Positions 12,059 to 23,788 of a DNA stretch of 64,000 nucleotides are shown here, piece after piece. A model generated the notes under the pieces. It had not been told where the DNA came from, did not search any database, and was given only the letters and a program-made list of their open reading frames with translations. The DNA is from Emydura subglobosa (lineage: Eukaryota; Chordata; Testudines; Chelidae). Within the stretch, counting starts at the first letter, position 1. Each line of letters opens with the position of its first letter. Made by a program: the position numbers and the translations under genes. Where the stretch lies: the NCBI GenBank assembly GCA_007922225.1, contig ML679962.1, forward strand, positions 31,169,563-31,233,562, written 5' to 3'.

Positions 12059-13370
12059 ACAACACTTGACTAAGAACAGAGTCAAGAAGTCAGAGACCAC
12101 GCATAGTGTAAGGTTTTTCTCAATGTGAGCAAAGATAGCACCTGGCCCCCTATGAGCGGATAAGCGGAAGTCTGATTAAAGGCCCTGCCTGCATGTTTAG
12201 ACAAAGAGAATTAATGAAGGTGTGGGGGGGGGGGGAGGGGGGATGGACACAATTGTCAGGGAGCCATTTCCAGCCCCGATGCTACGTATAATGGCTGACG
12301 GACAGATTTGATTCGCACCAATTGTTTGAGGGTTGTTGATGGACAGCAGTTGGTGCAGGCACTCTCATGGAGGTGATGATGTGATCTGCTCTGCTGCACC
12401 CTCTCCCTGCTCCTGGAAGGCCAGCTTTTATCTGTCCTTACCAGGACGTGGGGTGGGGTGGAGGTGTAAGGTCTGGCTACAGCCCAGATACACCACAAGA
12501 AGTTTCCCTCCAACAGAGGAATTTTATGCTGGATGTTTGCAGAGAAGTCATGGCCCTTTCGTGCCACTCCAATGACAAATAGGGGACATGACCTAGCTGG
12601 TCAATGTGTCCCATAGACTTTGGGGGCCAGAAACCTCCCTCATATACAGTACATAGCAAACCTGAAAGAGGATTCTAATACCTCAACTAATTAAACATTT
12701 TTATAGAAAAAAAACTTTTGAAGAAAAGTTTGTAAAATGCAGTGAGATTTCAATGCATTGTGATAATTTCTAACTAAAAATTCATCATGCATAGAAAACA
12801 ATCATGATTGTTACCAAATTAAACAATTTTAGAGAGTTTGTGTCTCTTATAGACCACACTTGTAGAAAATGTTAGCAAAGCTTCTAAGAGAGCAGACAGT
12901 TTTATTTAAGTCCCAGGCTCCTCTTCACTCTTAAATTCTTCTTCTGACTTGCCCTCTCATTTTACTCTGCAGCCAATTTGCTGCTTTGCAATTCCAAGAT
13001 GTGTGTTCTCTCATCATATTTAACTCTAACTTTGGCTTTGCACCAAACCAAAGCTTGCGTTTTCTGAGCCTGTACATTTATTTTAATCACTGTATAGCAG
13101 CTCCTGCCCTTTATTTTCTCAGTATATTTCTTTCTCTTCTTCAGACAAGCAGCCTTTTAAGTGGCCTTGATACTACAAATTGGCAGGAGAAGTTAAAATT
13201 CTCCTTCTGCCTTTATCTTGCTGGTGTGTAAGTATCCCATGTACAGTATTCCTTCTCTCAGTAACTGGATCTTCAGAATCAAAGGAATAGGAAGTTAGTC
13301 ATTTGCCTTTCTCACACTTGGCTGGAGGCTTGAGATGATTCTCTGAATATTTAGTCCACACTTTTAAAAG
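12059..13370. other. Unique non-coding DNA with a poly-G tract
   Basis: No gene seen. Contains the G tract at 12224-12242. The stretch 12250-12660 has overlapping short open frames on both strands but no domain. Confidence 0.5.
12224..12242 (+). repeat. Poly-G tract
   Basis: Twelve consecutive G, one A, then six G. It is long enough to fold as a G-quadruplex and prone to length variation. Confidence 0.9.
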
Positions 13371-13910
13371 GTTGAGAAATTGGAAAGGGTCCAGAAAACG
13401 TTTTATAAGAATGGTTCAAAACATGTCTTATAGTGAGATAGAAATAAGTTCAGTCTATTTAGTTCATCAAAGATAAAATTAAGAAGTGACTTGATTGTGG
13501 TCCAGAAGTACTTAAATGTGGGTAAGATTTCTTTTAATAGAGGGCTCTTTAATTTAACCAACAAAAGCATAAAACAAGATCCATCTGCTAGAAGCAGAAG
13601 CTAGACAAATTCTTACTAGCAATCAAGGACGTATTTTTAACTTTTAATATATTGTTTAAATTAATATAACTTTTAATATATTTTTAACAGGGCGGGAATT
13701 AACCATTGCAACAACTTACTAAGGGACATAATGGATTCTCTTTCACTTGAGGTTTTAAAACTAGATAGGACGTCTTGCTAAAAGATATGCTCTAGTGCAA
13801 TTAGATGTTGTGGACTTGAGGAATTCATCGGTGAAATTCTATGACCTGAGTAATGCAGAAAATCAGACTAGATGACCCTAATGGTCTCTTTCTGCCTTAA
13901 AATTTATCTA
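13371..13910 (+). mobile_element. CR1 LINE 3' end, plus strand
   Basis: It opens with 'ttgagaaattggaaagggtccagaaaa', the usual CR1 'LE-RVQ' coding block, followed by 'catgtcttatagtgagata' and 'agtctatttagttcatcaaag'. It closes with 'agactagatgaccctaatgg' and 'ctgccttaaaatttatcta', the classic CR1 3' end. Many frame breaks show an old copy. An AT-rich partial duplication ('acttttaatata' twice, and 'tatttttaac' twice) interrupts it at about 13630-13690, where related CR1 copies have only one short 'atttttaac' stretch. Only the last part of ORF2 and the 3' UTR remain. Confidence 0.85.
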
Positions 13911-14540
13911 TCAGTTGGGGACAAATCTTTGGTTACTCGGTACAGTTGGTTTGCACCACCTTTTGGTCCCCTTATTTCATGGATTTAATTTCAGTTTTTC
14001 AATTAAACATTATGATTTCCCTTCACCATTCTCCAAGACTGCCTGCTTGGCAAGAATCACCCGAGTTTTCTTCTCTATGGATGTCAGAATATTCTGGGTC
14101 TTGACCCATGTTGTGATAAATATCTCCATTTTCTTGATTTCTCTGGTTGCTTCACAGAAACAGCACACAACATTATATACAACATGAGGTTGTTGTACAT
14201 TATGGCTGCAACTGAACAAGAATGTAAAGAGAAAAAACATGATTTCCAAAGAGTTCTGGGGGCTTTTATGCTTAAGTTATTTATCCTTTGATATACTGAA
14301 AATTATCAAAAGGGCATCCAAGACATGAACCACAACAATGGTTGTGAAAGAAGCCAGACAAGGGCTAAATTAGATGAGAAGCAGGCCATGTTTTCCTCAT
14401 GGCATACATTCTCCTCATCTACACATTTTTAGAATAATAAGTTTTCTCATAGAATATTACTCATTTATTACTGGGAAGTTTTGAAAACAAAGGTCATCTT
14501 AAAAGTATGAGCTCAGTCCATAAACTCTGGGACTATAAAG
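13911..14540. other. Unique non-coding DNA
   Basis: Two overlapping short open frames (13915-14187 plus, 14010-14249 minus) lack domains. Nothing else recognised. Confidence 0.5.
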
Positions 14541-14830
14541 TCTCAATGAGACTTTGGAGCCTAAGTATCTAAGTCACTTTTGAAAATGGGCCTTAGGTGC
14601 CAAGACTTTTTTTGAAAATCCCACAAGTTACATCTCTGGATCATTAGACATATAAATGCCCTTGAAAATCTGGCCCTATGTCCCATTGATTTAAAAGGAG
14701 AGTGAGGTGCCTACATGCTTTGGAAAATTCCACGTGTTACTTATCAGTATCCGTAGGCTTCTAAACACCTTTGTAAAACTGATCTAGGAACTTTTGAAAA
14801 TTGTATCCAGGTCCTAAAGTGAACTGAGGA
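14541..14830. repeat. Cluster of 'ttttgaaaat' palindromic repeat units
   Basis: The stretch carries alternating 'taagtcacttttgaaaatggg', 'ttgaaaatccca' and 'cccttgaaaatctggccc' blocks with 'aggtgcc' motifs. These resemble the termini of the fold-back repeats at 18590, 22108 and 31272. It looks like two or more decayed units side by side. I do not know a family name. Confidence 0.5.
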
Positions 14831-15534
14831 AAATGTGTAACACTTTCTGGATTAAGAACCCAAGAGCATTACTAAAGACAATTTAACCAGTCTCTCGTTA
14901 GCCATAATTCCCAGTTATCCAGAATACAGTTGTCCCCCACTGCAAGTATATTAATTGGTCAGCTCCCTCCAGTTATGCACACTCCCATTTTACAGTGTTG
15001 CTAGAACTTTCCAGAGAGTCGAGGTTCACTGCAGTTTAAAGAATTCTTCCACTGGGTGAAAACAGAAGTGTAGTAGGAGTAGTTATCCCTCTTTGCTGGG
15101 AAGTAGTCCTTTTTGATTCACAAATTGTTTTAAATTAAGGTTTTTGAAAAAACATTAAGTTTAAAAAAAGACTCCATTAAGGAAAAACCCGAGTCACTTT
15201 CCAGTCATCAGTAAAGAAACATGACAAAAAGAGGGCCACAGGCCAGGAAATTTATGACAGAACCCTCCTCCCCCATTCATAGCTGCTAGTCACTGCAATT
15301 ATCTTCTTGATGGTAATGCTTCACAATTAGGTTTGTCATTAATCTATTCTTTAGTGTTTTCTGCTTCTCATTTGGTACCTCCACCCAAGCCTGCTTGCTT
15401 GCGGTCCTCTTTAAGCCCTATTTTAATTCTTTCCTCCCATCTATGCTCTCACGAAATCCTTTAACGAACATATGTTAGAGCCTTTATACAGAAAAGATAC
15501 ATGCTATCTCCTTTAGTTAAAATATGCTACATTC
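14831..15534. other. Unique non-coding DNA
   Basis: No open frame or repeat recognised. Several short purine runs. Confidence 0.5.
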
Positions 15535-16025
15535 GAGGCTTCCTGTAGCCCCACTGCCAAAATGCTCCCTCCCCATACTCTCATTATATCCTACCAAAAT
15601 TGCCAGTTTCTTCTCGAGTGGCTCCCCTGCCTCCCGTCAACTCCTTTCTAATACAGTCATCATCCTGCATCTCAAATCTTCCTCATCTGTCATTCCGATC
15701 CTGCGACACCCACCCTGAGCCCACTTAAACTTTTTCATTGTCTTCCAGTTTCCTATTCCATTAAGTTCAAACTCTTCTTCCTGAACCATAGCTTCACAAC
15801 TCAGGCATAGTGTTCATCTCTCACTCTTTGGTCTACAATAAATGTAGACATCTTGTACTGTTGTACATCCCCGCACCCTCGAATAACTAAAATTGCAAAA
15901 TCCTCAGCACTGCGTAGTCCAGTGACCTTTACATCAAGTCCCATTTTGTTTGTCTAAACTATAAACTCTTCAGAACAGGACCTTATGTCTGTCAAAAACA
16001 CTGCACATGCCCTTGACATTGTAGA
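15535..16025 (+). mobile_element. Decayed L2-like LINE, 3' region
   Basis: Pyrimidine-rich sequence in the layout of the L2 ORF2 C-terminus and 3' UTR: 'cttccagtttcctattcc' followed by 'aagttcaaactcttcttcctgaa' (the 'W-PI..K.K..L' coding block). It ends with 'actataaactcttcagaacagg', a diverged L2 'gattgtaagctcttcggggcagg' tail, at 15957-15980. All frames are broken. This is a call from remembered consensus and could include unrelated DNA at the left. Confidence 0.5.
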
Positions 16026-16298
16026 AGTAATATATGTCATTGAAATGCATTACACCAAATCTGAACCATGCATACCTCTTAATCAATCAGCCATGCCATT
16101 TACCTGTATACCAACTGCAGAGAGATTACTGTAGTTTTTTTTATGGGCATTCAACATAAGTTTGAGTTACAAAATCTGCCATTAGTTTTATACAGATGAG
16201 TAACAATTAATCAATAAATGAAATTCTCTCTAATGGCCAGAGTTCTTCTGGCAACTAACCCTTGATTTTTTTTTTAAATAGACATTTTCAGTACATTG
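16026..16298. other. Unique AT-rich DNA
   Basis: No feature recognised. Confidence 0.5.
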
Positions 16299-17172
16299 TT
16301 AGGAATGTAGGAATGGCCAGAATGGATCAACCTCTGGTCCATCTAGTCCAATATCCGGTCTTTGACATTGGCCATCCTGAGAGCTTCAGAGAATGCTGTA
16401 AGAACCCAGAAGTAGGAAGATATGGGATAATCCCCACCGGTAGGTCTCATCCTAATCTCTAATAGATTTATGGTTTAAACTCTCAAGCATGAGGTTTAAT
16501 ATCCTTTCCAAAATTTGTTAGTATTAACTATTATAACTCTGGATATTCTTATCTTTGTTATTCCTTTTGATCTGAGTAGTTAGCCAATATTCAAGATTTC
16601 GCAGGTTGTTTCCATTAAAAGAGATTTATATTGAGTCCTGCTTCCCTGAACACAGGAGGAATCCAACAACAGGAGAGAGCTTCATTGCTTAATATTTCAA
16701 GCCTCTTTTTCCAGCCAGCACTCTCCCCAGAAAGCTCTCACTTTCTCTCAGGGTCATACTACAAGTGCTTCTCTGTCTGTCTTTGGCTTCCTTCTCTGTC
16801 TGTTTCTGTGGCCTTTCTGGCTGCATCCGCTCACACACTCTCTTGCAAGCACACACCCACGTGGGTCCAACAAAGCAATACCTAGCCCTCTGTATTTGCA
16901 TTTAATGCCTAGTGAAACCCCTCTGCCCACCCAACTCAGTTTAATGATCAGTCTCGCAAGTGGCCTGTGTCTTGGCTGGGAGCTCTGATTTATTTCAATT
17001 GTCTTACTCCAAAAGGAGGTTAACAATTTCTTACATTTATCCTAAAGGAAGCGTGATGTTTCACCCAACTTCCAGCATGACATAGATGTCCAATCCCTTT
17101 TTGAATCTCGCTAAATTCTTGGCCTCAGACTCGCTGTGGCAATGAGTTCCACAGTCTAATGTCTCATTGTGA
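16299..17172 (-). mobile_element. CR1-type LINE 3' end, split by an insert
   Basis: The left arm 16299-16555 starts with a duplicated 'taggaatg' octamer, typical of a CR1 tail. It continues with 'tggatcaacctctggtccatctag' and 'ctaatagatttatggtttaaac', antisense to the 3' UTR of an older reptilian CR1 subfamily. The right arm 17086-17172 picks up the same element: 'atgtccaatccctttttgaa', then 'gctaaattcttggcctca' and 'ggcaatgagttccacagtctaa'. In intact copies these arms are nearly adjacent (the first ends near 'ggatattt.tgttat', the second starts at 'atccaatccc'). The DNA between them is therefore foreign or a local rearrangement. Confidence 0.75.
16556..17085. other. About 530-bp insert inside the CR1 fragment
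   Basis: The insert matches no repeat I recognise. It is pyrimidine-rich in the middle (tctctgtctgtc-type sequence at 16770-16810). Possible LTR-like ends TGTTA (16556) and TAACA (17025) are present, but the flanking bases do not give a matching target duplication. A 5-bp 'ttatc' occurs at both 16549-16553 and 17037-17041. Identity unresolved. Confidence 0.4.
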
Positions 17173-18589
17173 AGACAGTATAGTGGCTGATTTTGAATCA
17201 CTACTACATCATTTAAAAAGGGACATGATCTTGACACGTAAGGCTGGGAATCCAGTCATTAATGTCTGTGTGAGAGAGCAGGATGGCCAAACAGCCTATA
17301 TGCTACATACAGTTTGTTGCCTTTCTGGAGACGTAGGTTGAGTTCAGTATGACTTGGCTTTTTTATTGTGATGATTGTGTGGAAATGGATCACCGATGGC
17401 AGATAAATTATATAAATACACAGCCTTCAATAGAAAGAGGTACATTAAATGAAATAGGAAATACATGCTACCGTATACCCATGTACATCACATGACCCTA
17501 GAGTATTCAGATGTGACTGCTGCAGACTGTGAGCCAATCCCCGATCATGTATTATTGCAGTTTTAAATGACTCTGCAAAGCAATAATGAAAAGAAACATT
17601 CACTTATTTCAATTAAGAAGGTCTAAGTTATTATTCGGAAGGTGGGCTAGAAACTGCCGGGGTGACTAACTACCTCAATAGCACAATATGTTTTGGGTTT
17701 TTTTTTTAAACTTCACTAGAGCCACAAAAGCAGAGTTATGAAAAGCAACCTGACTGATGTATTGAGCTCCTGGATTTCTACTGTGTAGGAGCGAGTGATC
17801 ATACAGCTTAGTAATGACAGGAATGATTATCTCTCAGGATGGATGTAATGCTACATTTCAGGGCTTAGGTGCATAACTGCTTTTCTCTTATTCTCTTTTT
17901 TGTACTTGATGTATTCTAGTCAATGGCACTGTAATTTCCCAAGCCCCTTCTGCTTCCATAAGATGCCCTACTAATGTCTCTGCCTAGCTTCATCCACTCC
18001 TCAACAAAATGAAAAGCTCCCATGCCCAAGGCAAAGCCTGTTTTTACTTTGGTTTGTTTAGTTTTGTGCTTGATGTGATGGATCTTAAAGAGATGGTCAA
18101 TTAAAAGACAGTCAATTAACTCGTTACTAGGGAAGGGTTCCAGATTACAGCATCCAAGACCGACATTTCTATGTTTATGTACAAGATATGGATAGCATAT
18201 AGCGTAGGTACTGCCTTTACCATACTGCTCCAAAGTGCCTGAATATTGCTGGGAGGGACTAGGGGATAAATGATCTGCCAACAAAATAGTAGCATTACAC
18301 AGGATATTAGCCATACCAATTACTGTGACAACTGCACTGGTCTGAACGTTTCTGTTACTCAGGCTCTTGTACATTAAGAACAATAACTTAGTTTACCAAA
18401 AACTGTTCATCAGTAATTTAACATAACCCCACGTTATGCCCAACCTGTCGCTTCTGATTGGTGCAGAATGTTGGATTTACCCTGTAAGCCATTTATACTT
18501 TTATATGTAAGCATTATAAATGTAAGCCATTTATACATTACAGAAGCATGGTCAGCATTCTTGGATATATGAATGGATATTTACCATGA
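17173..18589. other. Unique non-coding DNA
   Basis: Contains a 155-codon open frame on the minus strand (17916-18383) with no recognisable domain, signal peptide or splice context. I treat it as chance. Confidence 0.5.
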
Positions 18590-18666
18590 GGGAGATTTTT
18601 TCAAAAGCACCGACAGTCAGTGGGAGTTAGGCACCTAATTTGCATTTGAGTCTTTAAGATCTCCCC
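18590..18666. repeat. Short fold-back repeat ('ttttcaaaagcac' type)
   Basis: The left edge gggagattttttcaaaagc faces a right edge that reads gggggagatcttaaagac backwards, with 'gttaggcacctaat' in the middle. This is the same architecture as 22108-22193. Confidence 0.55.
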
Positions 18667-21608
18667 CATCTATTTGATACCACCTTTTAATCTCCATCTT
18701 TTTCTGCACAGGTCAATAAAAATATCAATGTAGTTGTTACTTTATTTTTCTTGTTCTCCTCTATAAGTTATAAGTAAGCATTACTTTTGAAATGCCAGTG
18801 TTTATTTTGTATTTTCTTAAATATATTTAGGATATATTTAGGATGTTGACAGCAAGTTTGACACTTGCACATACATTCTTGTACCCATTTCATGCAAAAA
18901 TAATTCATACAAATGGCACACACTTGCTAAGGAAAAATATCCCTTTAAATCACCCAATGTAATTTCTTTAGCATTATGCAGTTTCCCCTATCAACATAAC
19001 TACTGCCTACTAAGCATGATGTTAAATCAGCAGCTCATCAAATAGTCTGATGTTAGGATAGAACAAGTTTCTGATGGGGTTGTGCTCCCTCAAAGAATGA
19101 GGGGTTTCCATCACTCTCTGAGATCTCAGTCAAATTAGGTGACTAAAATCTTAATGCATCAATCTTGTTAATTCTCTTGCCAGTGCATAAGATATTGAAG
19201 TAATAAACCACAACCTGTTTCTTGTGGTGTTAACATTATTAGATACTATAATAGATGACAAGAGCACCGTTTTCCTATTAAACTTTAACCAAAGTGACAA
19301 GGACGTAGTTCTTGGGTGCGTCTCTATTTTATCTTCTCCCCCCCTCAAACCACTGATGACTCATCCAAAGTATTGACCTTAAATTCACCCTGCACCACTT
19401 TGGTTTCCACATAGTAAAACATTGACATGTCCTTTCATAACTGCTGATTTTGAAATTCATGAAGCTTGATACCCTGTCAAATGTTAAGTTCCTGCTCCAA
19501 ACCATGGAGACTTTACAGCTTCTCGAGAAAACAGGTGTGGAAGTTTTTTTGTTTTTTTTTAAAACATGACAAAAAACTGTATTTTTCCCTAATCTCCATT
19601 CTCAAAGACGGCTGAACCATTTTTTTTTTAAACAAACAAAATTCAGTCCATGGAGGACAGACAGAATGAAAAATTTCAGCATGGATTAAAGTTTCTCAAA
19701 GTTGTAAGCAACAGAAAGCAGGGTCTTATAATGGGAAGTTCTGCGGATCCTTTAGTACAAACTCTGCCTATAATGAACTATCTTCATGAATGAGAATGAA
19801 TTTAACTGTTGGGTCAACCTTGAATCCTAATGCAAGAAAAGCTTCTGTAAAGGTTCCCATGAAGTTACACAGACTAGGGCACTTATGAGAACCAGAGTTA
19901 TAACTTTAATGGCAACTTTCCAATCATCAGAATTTTGTTCATTTGGGACAAATATTTGGATCTGTTCCTTCCTATAACCCATTATCCCCACCCTTTATTC
20001 CAATGTACTGCTTTCTCCTCCCAAAACTATGCTTTTTGCCATTGGCCACTACGTGTGTATTCCCTGAAAGTAATTCTTAAAAGTATTCTACCACTGTATG
20101 ATTTTACACGCGAGGGCTGCCATGGTAACAGAACACACAATTTAGTGTATCCCAGGGTTAATGTGTGCTTAGACACAGAATCTGCAGACACACAAATTAC
20201 TGCCTCCCTATAGGCTGCTTCCTCTGGCAGGATTTTGTTGTTGTTGGACACACACTTTATACAAGGGAGAGAGAGAACAGACTCTTTTCATCTGCTACTT
20301 CCTCCCTTGGTGTTGTGAATAATAGGATGTATAATAGAGAGGTGTCCTTTTACACATGGAGGTAGAAAAGGTTAAGCAATTACCAATATTTTACCCACAA
20401 AAATATACTACACTCCAGGGAAGTAAATTCTGAACTAAGGAAATAATACATTGTACTGGAAACGAACAGACTATATTTTGTTAAAGAACTGGTCTTATCG
20501 TAATGAACAAAGGTTCTTATCCCAAATAAGGAAAATACCGTTTTTAAAAATAAATGTATGAGGCAGAAGAAGAGCTTTGCAGAATAGCAATGGGATTTCC
20601 TGTGCTGCAGCTGTGTGCTATTACCAGCTACAGTATATCACTCAAGTGCTGCTTTTAAAGGGGTAACTGTCAGCCTACGAGGATTAAGTTTGAGAATTTG
20701 CAATTCATCATCTTTATTTGGAAATCTAGTAGCTCGCTTCCCAAAATTAAATACTTTCTGTATCATAAGTATACTTTTCAATTACTTAGAAACATGGACT
20801 GCATTTGATTTAAACAGATAAACAAATTACAAACTCTTGAATTTCTATTAATTTAAATCAACAGTTTAAAATTCAGACTAGCAAGTATGTGACACTTTTT
20901 GAGATGTCTTAATATAATTATACCAACAAATTTTCCTGTTTGTCAGAATCTGCAACATTAACTCAATTTCTTAAAATATGATATACTTCACTGCCATTCT
21001 TCAGGCTGTAAGAATCTCAAGTCCCATTAGTCTTTCTGCATAGATGTTTTACTGTCACAGAGCAGAATTGGGTCCATACGTCGCTATCCTCTACCCTATC
21101 ATTTTATTTGCCCTTTTTGGAACCTTAACCAATTTTTATTTTCTGTTCAAAATATGAGCCCCACAACTGCAAACAGACAGCAATAGACTTGTAGTCTCAG
21201 TAAAATGGAATTAACACAGCTGTTCTCAGAGCACTGATTCCAGAACCCAGGCAGAAAAAGAAAATCTCAACAAATATAATTCAAGAAGAGAATGGACGAA
21301 GAAATGTAAAAACAAAGAATAACAGTGACTTTTTTTCTTTTAAACCAAAAGTGAACCTAATCCACCTACACAAGGAAAGGAAATAGCTAATACCAGAGAG
21401 AGTGAAAGAGAAGGAAAATGGGAGCCTGCAATTTAAATGACAGCAACTGATGCAATTACTTATTTTTAAACACACGCTACATTCAATACCCTAATTGTGC
21501 ATAGAAAATATATGCACACACAAAATTGGTACTGTCTGTGCATATGGACACCTGCATATGTAGGTGCTATTTGCACATGAACATACTTGTGCTTGGATGT
21601 CCACACAT
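18667..21608. other. Unique AT-rich non-coding DNA
   Basis: No repeat family or gene recognised. The open frames at 19935-20365 have no domain. Confidence 0.5.
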
Positions 21609-21661
21609 ATTGTGTGTGTGTGTATGTATATGTATATATATATATATATGTGCACACACAA
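21609..21661. repeat. Compound (TG)n-(TA)n-(CA)n microsatellite
   Basis: TG units, then GTATGTATATG, then about eight TA units, then TGTGCACACACA. The alternating purine-pyrimidine run is nearly self-complementary and could form a hairpin or Z-DNA. Confidence 0.9.
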
Positions 21662-22107
21662 AAGTGTGTATTTTGCAGATGAAATTCAGATGCAGAATTC
21701 TAAAGATTTGGCTCATCAGGTTTCATAGATTAATAAATGCAAGGGTAGTAGGAGACATTAAATTACCCATTAATTATACATTAATAGAGAAATCCCTTCC
21801 TGAAGGAGTACAACACAACACTGAGATTATAAAGAAGCTATCATCTTAATTTACTTCGTTTCAGTACATTATTTCTCCAGTGGCTGATATTACTGGGTGA
21901 GTAGAGCAATGGCTAACAAAAAAAAACGTAATCAATACCATTATTAAAATACATCCACCTATTTGCTAAAAACAGTAAAAACAATACTCATGCTCAAGAT
22001 GGCTGTGGCTTGCCAAAGGGATGAAGTAAAGCCTTAGCATGTATCTGAGAATTTGGGGAAATAACCCAAGGTTTACACATGTTGACATGGGCACGAAAAG
22101 GGAACAG
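21662..22107. other. Unique non-coding DNA
   Basis: Nothing recognised. Confidence 0.45.
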
Positions 22108-22193
22108 TGGGATTTTCAGAAGCACCTATGTAATTAAGGAGCAAAAGTCCCTCTGACTTTCAATTGGAATTAGGCATTTTTGAAAAAATCCCA
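22108..22193. repeat. Short fold-back repeat ('ttttcagaagcac' type)
   Basis: The left end tgggattttcagaagcacc and the right end (read backwards tgggattttttcaaaaatgcc) form inverted repeats around 'gactttcaattggaattagg'. It is 86 bp long, shares its layout with 18590-18666 and has no coding capacity. Confidence 0.65.
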
Positions 22194-23070
22194 CCCACAA
22201 TATTCCCTTAAGTGATGCAGAAGCCTTGTTCTAGCCCTCTGCACCAGAGTAGGTTTTCCCCTAAATTCCTTTCTGAAGTTCTTTCCTAACTTTACTGAAG
22301 TCAGTATAGTGGAAGTTTCCATCATTCCATTATTATTAGCTTACAGACTTCTTTTGCCTGTTATATTTTACTGAAAGCGTTGATTATTTTGCTTTCTATA
22401 TTTTCATTTCTATTAGCAGTTTCCTAAAGTTTGTTGGTACCAAGTTTATTAACACACTATTTTTAAAAAGGGAAAGATTGGATTTTATTCCCACATGTCA
22501 TTTAATTTTGCAAACACCTGACCATATTGACCAAGAAAACACAACACCCTTGAAAAGTGCAGACTGTGCTGATGGACTACAACAGATGGGCCTGATCCTT
22601 TCCAGGGTAGTCAGCGTTTTCAGGTTTTAATAGTAGGAAATATACAAAACACCTTAGAAGTGACTGAGGCCTAGGAAAATGGTAGAAAGAACAGGTTTTT
22701 TGTTTGTTTTAGTTACATTTTCTACAACAAATACACTGATAATCCTAAATGAATGAGTAATGAATAAATCATTGCCAATAATAGAACTGGTTGAAATTTT
22801 TCTGACAGGGCAGTCCCACCCCCAACCATCAGAAAATGCTGATTTGACAAAATTGAAGTGTTTCCCAGCAACATATCAGTCTGTCAAAGTTTTTGATGAA
22901 AAATTGTGAAAATGAAACGTTTTGATAAAGTCAAAGTGAAATGCAACTTTGATTTTCCAAAATGAAATTTCAGAATTCCTGTAGAACAGGGGAAAAAAAA
23001 TCCAAGTTTCAGAATCGCCCATGGAATGGGAATTTTGGTTCCAGACCACCCTAATTACCATCTTCTTTAA
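22194..23070. other. Unique AT-rich DNA
   Basis: No gene or repeat recognised. Confidence 0.5.
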
Positions 23071-23133
23071 GGGCCTAATCCAATGCCCACCAATGACAAA
23101 AGGAGCCTTCCACGGACTTCAGTGGATCAGGCT
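23071..23133. repeat. Short palindromic repeat ('gggcctgatcca' type)
   Basis: The left gggcctaatccaatgccc and the right end read backwards (gagcctgatccactgaag) are inverted, with a 'cttcagtgg' core. This is one of a family of small fold-back repeats in the window. Confidence 0.6.
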
Positions 23134-23157
23134 CGGTGTTAAAGGAAGAGTGAGTAC

Positions 23158-23275
23158 TCATTTTACACAAGGGAAATAAAACAAACAGTGAGGTTAACTG
23201 AAGTCAGGGGCAAAGTCAGCAAGAGAAGCCAGGTCTGATTTCTAGCCCTGTGTCTTAGCCACAAGACCATCCCTT
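23158..23275 (-). mobile_element. MIR-like SINE fragment
   Basis: Antisense MIR order is preserved: 'attttacacaagggaaat' (oligo-fold), 'gaggttaactgaagtcagggg' (core), 'cagcaagagaagccaggtctg', then 'gtcttagccacaagaccat' (tRNA-related end). It is diverged and old. Confidence 0.7.
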
Positions 23276-23753
23276 ATCCTTTGAACACACATGAGTAAAG
23301 AAATGCAGAATCTTTGATATACTACACTCTTTAGGTACTACAAGAGCTTCCAAAAATTGATTTTACATAGCACAATACTAGATATGTTAAAAAACCTACA
23401 CACAATTTTGAAATGTTTAACCTTAATGATTAAGTAAATTTTCCTACTTTTATAGGTTTACATCAAACTCTTAAAATTCTGCGATACAATTTTCTGGTGT
23501 AGGAGTTTCAACAGAACGGAAACATAATTTTACTCAAAATCTGGCCAATTTTCACAGGAGCACTTGCACATGTTTGCTCATGGTGATTTTCGAAGCTTAG
23601 CAAACAATTTTGCGAGAAGATTAGTTTTGATTTTGTAAAACAAACACAAAAACCACTCCTTTAAATCTGAGTCGTCTTCAAGTAAGGAATTTTCACATTT
23701 TTTACACATCTCACTGCTGTATGGTGGATCACTATGTGTAGAAGCTCATGGAC

Positions 23754-23755
<2 letters not shown>
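23276..23755. other. Unique AT-rich DNA
   Basis: Nothing recognised. Confidence 0.5.

Positions 23756-23785
<30 letters not shown>
23756..23785. repeat. (AC)15 microsatellite
   Basis: Uninterrupted AC dinucleotide run of 30 bp. Confidence 0.97.
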
Positions 23786-23788
<3 letters not shown>

